Origin: Polaromonas sp.
GTDB taxonomy: Bacteria; Pseudomonadota; Gammaproteobacteria; Burkholderiales; Burkholderiaceae_C
Direction: 5' to 3'
Length of the DNA stretch: 46,066 nt
Assembly: GCA_025363315.1 (NCBI GenBank)
Contig: JANYED010000237.1
Coordinates: forward strand, 1 to 46,066
In this document: positions 35,847 to 43,394 of the stretch, one piece after another
Layout: each line of letters starts with the position of its first letter
Numbering within the stretch: position 1 is the stretch's first letter
Program-made: the position numbers and the translations under genes
Notes under the pieces: model-generated
What the model was told of the DNA's origin: nothing
The model's database searches: none
Seen by the model: only the letters and a program-made list of their open reading frames with translations

Positions 35847-37325
35847 ATGAAAACTCACTTTTTGGCCGTCGTCTGCCGGTCAGCAACTTGCGCGGCGGTC
35901 GCCATCACTCTCATATCATGCGCCAACATGCCTCAGGAAAGTGCCGATGCCGCCCTGCAGCGCGCCAACATCGCTATGGGCGGCGCAGCGGTCAAGAGCA
36001 TTTCTTTTGCTGGCAGCGGCACAGGCAGCACCTTTGGTCAGGCGTTTCAGCCCGGCCAAGCCTGGCCCAAAATCACGTATTCAAGCTTTTCACGCGTGGC
36101 CGACTACGAAAACGCCGCCTTCAGGGAAGACGCGGCCCGCAGCCGGGCCGAGCCAACCGGCGGTGGCGCAGTTCCGCTGATGGGCACCGGCGAGCAGCGT
36201 ACCAGCGGCTTCATGCGCGGTACGGCCGCCTGGAACGTGGCGGGCACTGCGCCCGCCGCAGCCCCTGTGGCTTACGACATGCGGGTACACGACCTGTGGA
36301 CCACGCCGCACGGCGTCATCAAAGCGGCCCTGGCTAACCCAGCAACAGCCGAGACGCGCATGTTGGGCGGCAAGCCCATGACGGCGGTCTCGTTTGCGGT
36401 GCCGGGCCGCTACCGCGCTACCGCATTCATCAATGCACAGGGACTGGTTGAGCAAATTGACTCGGTTCAGCCGCATCCAGTGATGGGCGATACCCCGTCA
36501 ACGATTGTTTTTTCAGACTACAAAGACACGGGGGGCATCAAGTTCCCGATGCGCATCCGGCAAAGCATGGGCGGCTTCCCGGTACTGGACTTGACGGTCA
36601 ACGATGTCAAACCCAACTCAGCTGCAGGCATCGACATGCCTGCAGCGGTCGCCGCCTTTGCAGAGCGCCCCGTGGCCACCAAGGCGGCTGAAGGCGTGTG
36701 GTTTTTGGCGGGCGGCTCGCACAACAGCGTGGCCATTGAAATGAAAGACCACATCATCGTGGTCGAAAGCCCGCTTTACGATGGCCGCGCAGTGCCAACA
36801 CTGCAAGAGGCTAAAAACCTGGCGGGCAACAAGCCCATCCGCTTTGTTATCAACTCTCACCATCACTTTGACCACGCGGGCGGCCTGCGCAGCGCGGTGG
36901 CCGAAGGCGCAACGCTGGTTACCAGCGAGCAGGCGCGGCCGTATTTTGAAACCACGCTGGCTAACCCCAACAGCATCAAACCCCACGCAATGCAGGCATC
37001 GGGTAAAAAAGCCGTAGTTACGGGTGTCAACGGCAAACGCACTTTTACCGACGGTGAACGTGTGGTCGAAGTCTTCTACATTGAAGGCAGCGTGCACGCC
37101 GAAGGCTTCATGATGGTGTATTTGCCGAAGGAAAAAATCCTTATTGAAGCCGACGCCTTTACGCCCGGCGCGCCGAATGCACCGGCACCAGCCGCGCCAA
37201 ACGCCTTGCATGTAAACCTCGTGCAAAACATCGAGCGCCTAAAGCTTGATGTGGCGCAAATCCTGCCGCTGCATGGCCGCATGGTGGCTTTGACTGAGCT
37301 TTACACGGCGGTTGGTAAAAAGTAA
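35847..37325 (+). CDS. MBL-fold hydrolase lipoprotein with an N-terminal extra domain
   Basis: The 492-residue protein has a signal with lipobox LISC (Cys25), so it should be a periplasm-facing lipoprotein. Residues about 30-265 form an outer-membrane-lipoprotein-carrier-like region (YRATAFINAQGLVEQIDSV, FSDYKDTGGIKFPMRI). The metallo-beta-lactamase domain follows with H338-x-H340-x-D342-H343 (NSHHHFDHAGG), EGSVHAEGFMMVYLPKEKILIEADAF and the final LPLHGR. The substrate is unknown. The ATG at 35847 gives a good signal peptide; the frame is open upstream, but that segment is not signal-like. Confidence 0.8.
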   Translation: MKTHFLAVVCRSATCAAVAITLISCANMPQESADAALQRANIAMGGAAVKSISFAGSGTGSTFGQAFQPGQAWPKITYSSFSRVADYENAAFREDAARSRAEPTGGGAVPLMGTGEQRTSGFMRGTAAWNVAGTAPAAAPVAYDMRVHDLWTTPHGVIKAALANPATAETRMLGGKPMTAVSFAVPGRYRATAFINAQGLVEQIDSVQPHPVMGDTPSTIVFSDYKDTGGIKFPMRIRQSMGGFPVLDLTVNDVKPNSAAGIDMPAAVAAFAERPVATKAAEGVWFLAGGSHNSVAIEMKDHIIVVESPLYDGRAVPTLQEAKNLAGNKPIRFVINSHHHFDHAGGLRSAVAEGATLVTSEQARPYFETTLANPNSIKPHAMQASGKKAVVTGVNGKRTFTDGERVVEVFYIEGSVHAEGFMMVYLPKEKILIEADAFTPGAPNAPAPAAPNALHVNLVQNIERLKLDVAQILPLHGRMVALTELYTAVGKK

Positions 37326-37402
37326 ACCGAACTGAAGCGGCCTTGTTTTTTAAAACGATGCCGCCATCTCCCTACTTGTAACTCTTACGGACTGGGGCCA
37401 TC

Positions 37403-38335
37403 ATGCTGAAAAATTTCTTGCGTTTGTTTGTTGCTTGCCTGGCGCTGGCGGGCGCTGCCGTCATGGTGAACGCCCCCGCCATGGCGCAGGCCGAGCCAAC
37501 CATCAACCAGATTTACGACGCGGCGCAGTCTGGCAAGCTGGACCAGGCGCAAACCATGGTGCAGCAGGTGCTGGTCTTGCACCCGAAAAGCGCCAAAGCG
37601 CACTACGTGCAGGCCGAGCTGTTTGCGCGCCAGGGCTTGCCCGCTAAGGGCCGGGAAGCGCTGGCCGAGGCCGACAAGCTGGCGCCCGGCTTGCCGTTTG
37701 CCAAGCCTGACGCCGTGCAAGCCCTGCGCACGCAACTGACCGCCAAGTCCGCGGCCGCGACCACGCCAGCCAAACAAAGCTTTGGCATGGACACGCCAGC
37801 GACTGCCACCTCATCTGTTTCACCTGGCCTGATACTGCTCCTGGGTGCGGCCGTGGTTGGCGTGGTGGTGTGGCTGATTCGCCGCAAGCCCGCTGCAGCC
37901 TTGCCCAACGCCATGCCTGCGGCCATGCCGGCAACCATGGGAAATGGAATCAATGGCCTGAACGGCCCGCAAACCTTTGGCACAGGCGCCACACCTGCTT
38001 TTGGCCAACCTGGCTATGCGCAGCCAGGCTATGCGCAGCCCGGCTACGGCCAATCCGCAGGTACCGGCATGGGCGGCCGCGTGATGGGCGGCCTGGCGAC
38101 TGGCCTTGCGGTTGGCGCAGGCGTGATGGCTGCGCAGGCGATTGGTAAAAACTTGATGGGCAACGACGACCACAACTCAAACAATGCCGGGCATTTGAAC
38201 GACAACGCCGGCAATCGACTTGAGCCTCTGCCCGGCAATGCTGATCTGGGTGGCCAGAACTTCGGCATGAACGACAGCACGTCCTGGGACGACGCGGGCG
38301 GCGACATCGGCGGTGGCGGCGACTGGGACAGCTGA
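37403..38335 (+). CDS. TPR-like exported/membrane protein with Gly-rich acidic tail
   Basis: The 310-residue protein has a signal peptide (ACLALAGAAVMVNAPAMAQA), a tetratricopeptide-like pair of helices at 32-95 (TINQIYDAAQSGKLDQAQTMVQQVLVLHPKSAKAHYVQAELFARQG), one TM segment (about 137-155, GLILLLGAAVVGVVVWLIRRK) and a low-complexity tail. The tail contains three tandem PGYAQ-like 15-bp units (38009-38053), a glycine zipper (GGRVMGGLATGLAVGAG) and a Gly/Asp-rich end. The form suggests a membrane-anchored scaffold. I cannot name a family; similar genes are common in Comamonadaceae. Confidence 0.65.
   Translation: MLKNFLRLFVACLALAGAAVMVNAPAMAQAEPTINQIYDAAQSGKLDQAQTMVQQVLVLHPKSAKAHYVQAELFARQGLPAKGREALAEADKLAPGLPFAKPDAVQALRTQLTAKSAAATTPAKQSFGMDTPATATSSVSPGLILLLGAAVVGVVVWLIRRKPAAALPNAMPAAMPATMGNGINGLNGPQTFGTGATPAFGQPGYAQPGYAQPGYGQSAGTGMGGRVMGGLATGLAVGAGVMAAQAIGKNLMGNDDHNSNNAGHLNDNAGNRLEPLPGNADLGGQNFGMNDSTSWDDAGGDIGGGGDWDS
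38009..38053 (+). repeat. Three tandem 15-bp units encoding PGYAQ
   Basis: Units begin at 38009, 38024 and 38039. The first two differ by one base; the third encodes PGYGQ. The period is a multiple of three, so copy-number change keeps frame. Confidence 0.75.
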
Positions 38336-38394
38336 TTGCTAATAAAGCTGCTAGGACATCGGTTTCGGTTATTTTTAGGCGTCATCAGGCTGCA

Positions 38395-38435
38395 AGCCAA
38401 TAGATACGGGCGCGAGCAGCTATATAATTTATAGT
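38395..38435 (+). repeat. 42-nt two-hairpin repeat, copy 8 (intergenic, 1 nt short)
   Basis: AGCCAATAGATACGGGC, GCGAGCAGCTATATAATT, then TATAGT. It lies between the TPR-like gene and uvrD. The rest of the 267-bp gap (38336-38602) shows no gene; a TACAAT at 38592 is a possible but poorly supported -10 for uvrD. Confidence 0.85.
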
Positions 38436-38602
38436 CATTAAAACGTCTGCAGCAGCGCTGTGACGTACCCGCCCCGCGTGACCGTCCAGTCGTCTTGACA
38501 ACAACAGTCGCCAGCTCTGAGGCGATGTTGCATAAGCCGAACCAGTAACCTCAAAGTTGGGTGCCGCCCCTTGGCAAGCCAGGGTTCTTTCTACAATGGC
38601 TC

Positions 38603-41056
38603 ATGCTTTTTGATCACGCGCCGACTTCGCCCCTGCTTCATAACCTCAACCCCGAGCAACTCGCCGCTGTTACGCTGCCAGCCACCCACGCCCTGATCCT
38701 GGCCGGGGCAGGCTCTGGCAAGACCCGCGTGTTGACCACCCGTATCGCCTGGCTGCTGCAAACCGGGCAGGTGTCGCCCGGCGGTGTTTTGGCTGTCACC
38801 TTTACCAACAAGGCCGCTAAGGAAATGATGCTGCGGCTGACCAGCATGCTCCCCGTCAATGTGCGCGGCATGTGGATTGGTACTTTCCACGGACTGTGCA
38901 ACCGGTTTTTGCGGGCGCACTACAAGCTTGCCAATTTGCCATCGACGTTTCAGATTCTGGACACGCAAGATATGCTGTCGAGCATCAAGCGGCTGTGCAA
39001 GCAGTTCAACATAGACGATGAGCGCTTTCCGCCCAAGCAGCTGATGTACTTTATCTCTAGCTGCAAGGAAGACGGCCAGCGGCCCAAAGACGTGCAGGCG
39101 CGGGATGAAGATATGCGCAAAAAAATCGACCTGTACGCGCTGTATGAAGAGCAATGCCAGCGCGAAGGTGTGGTCGACTTTGGCGAGCTGATGCTGCGCA
39201 GCTATGAACTGCTACGAGATAACGCGCCAATACGTGAACACTACCAGCGGCGCTTCCGGCATATCCTGATTGACGAATTTCAGGACACCAACAAGCTGCA
39301 ATACGCGTGGATCAAAATGCTGGCCGGGCAGGGTGCAGAAGGGGAGCTGCCCACCATGCAAGGCGGCTCGGTGATTGCCGTGGGTGATGACGACCAGAGC
39401 ATCTACGCCTTCAGGGGCGCACGGGTTGGCAACATGGCTGATTTTGTGCGTGAATTTGCGGTGACGCATCAGATCAAACTTGAGCGCAATTACCGCAGCT
39501 TCGGCAATATTCTTGATTCAGCCAACGCACTGATTGGCCACAACACCAAACGCCTGGGCAAAAACCTGCGAACCGAGGCCGGGCCAGGCGAGCCAGTGCG
39601 GGTGCATGAATCGCCCAGCGATTTTGCCGAGGCGCAGTGGTTTGTGGATGAAGTCAAGCAACTCGTGCGGGACGGCACCGAGCGTAAAGAAATCGCGCTG
39701 CTGTACCGCAGCAACGCGCAAAGCCGGGTGATGGAAACGGCGCTGTTCAATGCTGGTTTGCCGTACCGCGTGTATGGCGGCCTGCGGTTTTTTGAACGCG
39801 CCGAGATCAAGCATGCGCTGGCCTATTTGCGCCTGCTGGAGAACCCGAACGACGACACCAGCTTTATGCGGGTGGTGAACTTTCCGCCGCGCGGCATTGG
39901 CGCGCGCAGCCTGGAGCAACTGCAAGACATTGCCAAAACCTCGGGTTGCTCGCTGCACGATGCGGTGAGTGCTGTGGCAGGCAAAGCCGGCACCAACATT
40001 GGCGCGTTTGTTGCCAAAATTGATGTGATGCGCGAGCAGACGACGGGCAGCACACTGCGCGAAATTATCGAGCTGGTGCTGCAGCACAGCGGGCTGGAAG
40101 AGCATTACAAGCTGGACCGTGAAGGCCAGGACAGGCTGGAGAATTTGGCTGAACTGGTCAATGCTGCGGAGTCGTTTGTCGGCCAAGAAGGCTTTGGGCG
40201 GGACGCGGTGGCGCTGCCGGTGGATGAGCTGGGCGCATTATCCAATTTGGCGATGACCCAAAGCCCCGCCAGCCAAGGTTTGACGGTGGATGCCCTTGAA
40301 AACCCCACACCAGAATTTTTAGCCCCTGATTTTGAAACCGGCGAAACGCTCAGCCCACTGGTCGCTTTTCTGACCCATGCCGCGCTCGAATCTGGCGACA
40401 ACCAGGCCAAGGCTGGGCAAGACGCGGTGCAGCTCATGACGGTGCATTCGTCCAAAGGGCTGGAGTTTGACTGTGTCTTCATCACGGGGCTGGAAGACGG
40501 TATTTTTCCGCACGAAAACTCACTGCTAGAGGCCGGCGGTATTGAAGAAGAACGCCGCCTGATGTACGTGGCCATCACTCGGGCGCGCAAGCGCTTGTAT
40601 CTGTCACATTCGCAAACCCGCATGCTGCACGGCCAGACGCGGTACAACTTGAAAAGCCGGTTTTTTGCCGAGTTGCCCGAGGCGGCATTGAAGTGGATCA
40701 CGCCGAAGAACCAGGGCTTTGCGTCCGGCTTGTCCATGGGGCAGAGCCCATGGGGCGATGCTACGCAATCAGGAGCTGGTGGCGCCCGTAAAGACTGGGC
40801 CAGCAGCGTATTTGCATCTCAAAAAGGGCAGTCTTATGGCAATTTGGAGCGCTTTGCCTATCCCGCAGTGCCGCCCCAGCGCGACGCGCCGGCCCATGGC
40901 ATCACGGTTGGCATTAACGTGTTTCACGCCAAGTTTGGCGAAGGCCGCGTGCAGATGCTGGAAGGCACGGGGCCAGATGCGCGTGCGCAAATCAATTTCA
41001 CCCGGCACGGCATCAAGTGGCTGGCATTGAGTGTCGCCAAGCTGACGGTTGTTTAA
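38603..41056 (+). CDS. uvrD: ATP-dependent DNA helicase UvrD (PcrA type)
   Basis: This superfamily 1A 3'-5' helicase acts in nucleotide excision and mismatch repair. The protein has about 817 residues. Motif Q/I is NPEQLAAVTLP then LAGAGSGKTRVLTTRI; Ia is VTFTNKAAKEM; II is ILIDEFQDTN; III is VGDDDQSIYAFRGA; IV is LERNYRS; V is TVHSSKGLEFD; VI is EERRLMYVAITRARKRL. The C-terminal GINVFHAKFGEGRV and WLALSVAKL are the Tudor-like domain typical of UvrD/PcrA and absent from Rep. The ATG at 38603 gives the family-like N-terminus. It is convergent with the BPSS1780-type gene, 3 nt apart. Confidence 0.94.
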   Translation: MLFDHAPTSPLLHNLNPEQLAAVTLPATHALILAGAGSGKTRVLTTRIAWLLQTGQVSPGGVLAVTFTNKAAKEMMLRLTSMLPVNVRGMWIGTFHGLCNRFLRAHYKLANLPSTFQILDTQDMLSSIKRLCKQFNIDDERFPPKQLMYFISSCKEDGQRPKDVQARDEDMRKKIDLYALYEEQCQREGVVDFGELMLRSYELLRDNAPIREHYQRRFRHILIDEFQDTNKLQYAWIKMLAGQGAEGELPTMQGGSVIAVGDDDQSIYAFRGARVGNMADFVREFAVTHQIKLERNYRSFGNILDSANALIGHNTKRLGKNLRTEAGPGEPVRVHESPSDFAEAQWFVDEVKQLVRDGTERKEIALLYRSNAQSRVMETALFNAGLPYRVYGGLRFFERAEIKHALAYLRLLENPNDDTSFMRVVNFPPRGIGARSLEQLQDIAKTSGCSLHDAVSAVAGKAGTNIGAFVAKIDVMREQTTGSTLREIIELVLQHSGLEEHYKLDREGQDRLENLAELVNAAESFVGQEGFGRDAVALPVDELGALSNLAMTQSPASQGLTVDALENPTPEFLAPDFETGETLSPLVAFLTHAALESGDNQAKAGQDAVQLMTVHSSKGLEFDCVFITGLEDGIFPHENSLLEAGGIEEERRLMYVAITRARKRLYLSHSQTRMLHGQTRYNLKSRFFAELPEAALKWITPKNQGFASGLSMGQSPWGDATQSGAGGARKDWASSVFASQKGQSYGNLERFAYPAVPPQRDAPAHGITVGINVFHAKFGEGRVQMLEGTGPDARAQINFTRHGIKWLALSVAKLTVV

Positions 41057-41059
41057 ACC

Positions 41060-41848
41060 TTACGCGGTGGGAGTTGCACCAGTTTGCGTGTCGTCAAAAC
41101 TGCCTGCAAACGTGAAGTAAATCGAGGTGAAGAACATTGCAAATATCACCAAAGCGATAGGAAACATCGCCACACCCGCAATCGCAGGGTTACCCAGCAG
41201 CGCGGCTATCACGGTGATGCCCAGCAACGCCAGCACGAAAATACCGGCCCACACCATGCCGTAAACCGTGAAAGCGCCAAAATTTTTGTAACACGCCGTG
41301 AAGCTGAAAAATAGGCTTTTGACAGGCGAGACGCCGTACCAGTGCACCAGCGCCGGCGCATGCCAAAACATCAGCGACAAAGGCAAATACAGGGCCAGCG
41401 TTACCCACATGGCGGCCTGAAAACTGCTTTGCAGCACCAGCTCTTCCGTGATCTTGCCGCCCACCAGATACAGCTTGGCGAACTGACCGCCGTCGATCAG
41501 GCTGGAGATGGCCATGATGGCCAGAAACCCCACGGCATACAGCGCGCCCAGCTGCATCATGGCATTCAGGCGCTGCCTGCCCGCTCTAAACGCGCTGATC
41601 AAAATCGATGGCATTGGAAACTTGCCTTTGGTAGCTTCTTGCGTGGCGGCCATCAAGCCCAGCGTGGCTGCGGGCAGCAAACCCAAAGCCAGTGCGGCGC
41701 CAATCAACGGCAGCATGGAAGCCACAGACAGCAGCGCCATGAACATGAAAAACAGCCCCGACATGGCCAGCGGTTGCTGCAAAAAAGTCTTGAAACCCAG
41801 CTTGACCCAGGTGATGCCCGTGCGTGCGGGAACGATATGTAGTTTCAT
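41060..41848 (-). CDS. BPSS1780-family membrane protein
   Basis: The 262-residue integral membrane protein has about six hydrophobic segments. The N-terminus (MKLHIVPARTGITWVKLGFKTFLQQPLAMSGLF) and the FWHAPALVHWYGVSPVKSLFFSFTACYKNFGAFTVYGM block are the hallmark of the BPSS1780 family of Burkholderiales inner-membrane proteins. The function is not known. Its ATG overlaps the thrB stop (ATGA), a recurrent pairing that suggests co-expression. Confidence 0.85.
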   Translation of the reverse strand: MKLHIVPARTGITWVKLGFKTFLQQPLAMSGLFFMFMALLSVASMLPLIGAALALGLLPAATLGLMAATQEATKGKFPMPSILISAFRAGRQRLNAMMQLGALYAVGFLAIMAISSLIDGGQFAKLYLVGGKITEELVLQSSFQAAMWVTLALYLPLSLMFWHAPALVHWYGVSPVKSLFFSFTACYKNFGAFTVYGMVWAGIFVLALLGITVIAALLGNPAIAGVAMFPIALVIFAMFFTSIYFTFAGSFDDTQTGATPTA

Positions 41849-42882
41849 GTGTTGAGTTTCAAGCTGCTGGAGTTTGCTCGGCTGACAGGCTTAGCGCTTG
41901 GCATCGTGACGGGCTTCGGATGAATGGCAGCCAGCAACAGCGCAGGGTGAGCAACCCGCTCGCGCAGCACCCTTTCAAAATGGCCAGGGTCATGCGCTTT
42001 AAGGATGGCCGCTTCGCGCGGCAGATAAAAGTCCCACAGCCGCGATATCCAAAAGCGCAGCGCACCAGCCCGCGCCATGGCCGGCAGAAGCGCGCGTTCT
42101 TGCATGCTCAAAGGCCGCACAGCCTGATAAGCCGCCAAAAACGCGACGGCCCGCGCCGCGTCGTGCTGGCCGGTCGGCAAGTCAATGCACCAGTCATTCA
42201 GGCACACGCCGATGTCGAACAAAAATGTGTCGCGACCGGCAAAGTAAAAATCAAAAAAGCCGCTTAACTGGCCCGCTTCAAACATCACGTTGTCGCGAAA
42301 CAGGTCGGCGTGTATCACCCCAACCGGCAGAGCCGTGTAGGCGGACGATGCCCCAATGTGGTTCTGGTAGGCCAGCTCGCTCATCAACAGGCTGCGCTGC
42401 TCCGGCGTGACGTGCGGCAATACGGCAGGTAGAACGCTGTTCCACCAGGCTATTCCGCGCAAATTGGGTTGTTGCATGGCGAAGTCGCGCCCCGCCAGAT
42501 GCATGCGCGCCAGTGACTCGCCGACGCTTGCGCAGTGGGCTGCACCAGGCAGCAGCTCGCTGGCACCGCGCAACTTGTTCACCACAGCGGCTGGTTTGCC
42601 TTTCAGGCAATGCAAGATGTTGCCACCTTGGTCTGGCGCTGGGTCTGGCACTGCAATGCCGCGTTCGGCCAGGTGTTTCATCAGGTGGAGGTAAAACGGC
42701 AATTGCTCGAACGTCAGCCGTTCAAACAGCGTCAGGACATAGCTGCCGCTGTCGGTGTCAGCAAAATAATTGGTGTTTTCAATACCGCCAGCGCAAGCTC
42801 TGAGCGATTGCAGTGGGCCAAGGCTGAGTGAGTTGAAGAAGTCTGCAGCCTCGTCAAACGAGACCTCGGTGTAAACGGCCAT
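41845..42882 (-). CDS. thrB: Homoserine kinase (choline kinase-like type)
   Basis: This enzyme phosphorylates L-homoserine in threonine synthesis. The 345-residue protein belongs to the ThrB2/aminoglycoside-phosphotransferase-like superfamily rather than the GHMP type, as usual in betaproteobacteria. The N-lobe shows GPLQSLRACAGGIENTNYF and YVLTLFERL. The catalytic loop is VIHADLFRDNVMF (Brenner motif) and the metal Asp lies in GFFDFYFAGRDTFLFDIGVCLNDW. An unusual short C-terminal tail (PKPVTMPSAKPVSRANSSSLKLNT) follows the fold. Confidence 0.92.
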   Translation of the reverse strand: MAVYTEVSFDEAADFFNSLSLGPLQSLRACAGGIENTNYFADTDSGSYVLTLFERLTFEQLPFYLHLMKHLAERGIAVPDPAPDQGGNILHCLKGKPAAVVNKLRGASELLPGAAHCASVGESLARMHLAGRDFAMQQPNLRGIAWWNSVLPAVLPHVTPEQRSLLMSELAYQNHIGASSAYTALPVGVIHADLFRDNVMFEAGQLSGFFDFYFAGRDTFLFDIGVCLNDWCIDLPTGQHDAARAVAFLAAYQAVRPLSMQERALLPAMARAGALRFWISRLWDFYLPREAAILKAHDPGHFERVLRERVAHPALLLAAIHPKPVTMPSAKPVSRANSSSLKLNT

Positions 42883-42907
42883 GCCTGAAACGTCGCTTCG
42901 AAAAAAA

Positions 42908-43297
42908 CTAAAACTTCAGCACGTTCCAGACGCGCGAGCCGTTCGTGTCGCCCTTGGACGAAGAAGGTGCGCTGCCTTTGGTGCTGTCCGATGGCTTGAC
43001 TTCATAAGCCGGCATGTTGCTGCCCGTTTTGGGTTGCACGGTGATGCTTTGCGTTTCGCCGCCAACCCGTACTTCGTCGATGCGGCTGCCAGCGTCTTCG
43101 GTGCGGATGCGCTCGGTGGCTTTTTGCGGCAGCGCCCTGGCGGCAGGTGCGGTGCTGGCAGCATCTGGCGCTGCCGCGGGCGTCTGCGCCGGTGATGCCG
43201 TTTGCGCGCTGACCATGGTGCCCAGCGTCAGCAACAAGGCAACAACGGCGGCGCGGGGTGGGGACGGCATGGCATAAATCATGGTGACATTAATCAT
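42908..43297 (-). CDS. Small exported protein, DUF2782-like
   Basis: The 129-residue protein has a signal peptide (AAVVALLLTLGTMVSAQT) and a Pro/Ala-rich spacer. The folded part reads TERIRTEDAGSRIDEVRVGGETQSITVQPKTGSNMPAYEV, which resembles the DUF2782 pattern (small periplasmic proteins encoded next to polA in betaproteobacteria); this is a by-eye match. Three in-frame ATGs compete (43297, 43282, 43270). The first two sit in a 15-bp tandem duplication, so the start is ambiguous. It is divergent from polA. Confidence 0.5.
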   Translation of the reverse strand: MINVTMIYAMPSPPRAAVVALLLTLGTMVSAQTASPAQTPAAAPDAASTAPAARALPQKATERIRTEDAGSRIDEVRVGGETQSITVQPKTGSNMPAYEVKPSDSTKGSAPSSSKGDTNGSRVWNVLKF

Positions 43298-43313
43298 GGT
43301 GATATTGTAGGCT
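43284..43313. repeat. 15-bp tandem duplication over a start codon
   Basis: AATCATGGTGACATT is followed directly by AATCATGGTGATATT. On the minus strand each unit carries an ATG ATT pair, giving two possible starts for the DUF2782-like gene. Confidence 0.7.
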
Positions 43314-43394
43314 TGCTGCCCATTTTGTAGCCTTGGAGCCGCCTAAAAAATCGCAGGGTGAGCATCTGTCCCAAATCCCGGACAATCGTGCAGC

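Noticed and set aside
38573-38597. TTGGCA...TACAAT promoter just before uvrD
   Set aside because: The spacer is only 15 bp and the predicted start would coincide with the ATG; too weak to list as a feature.
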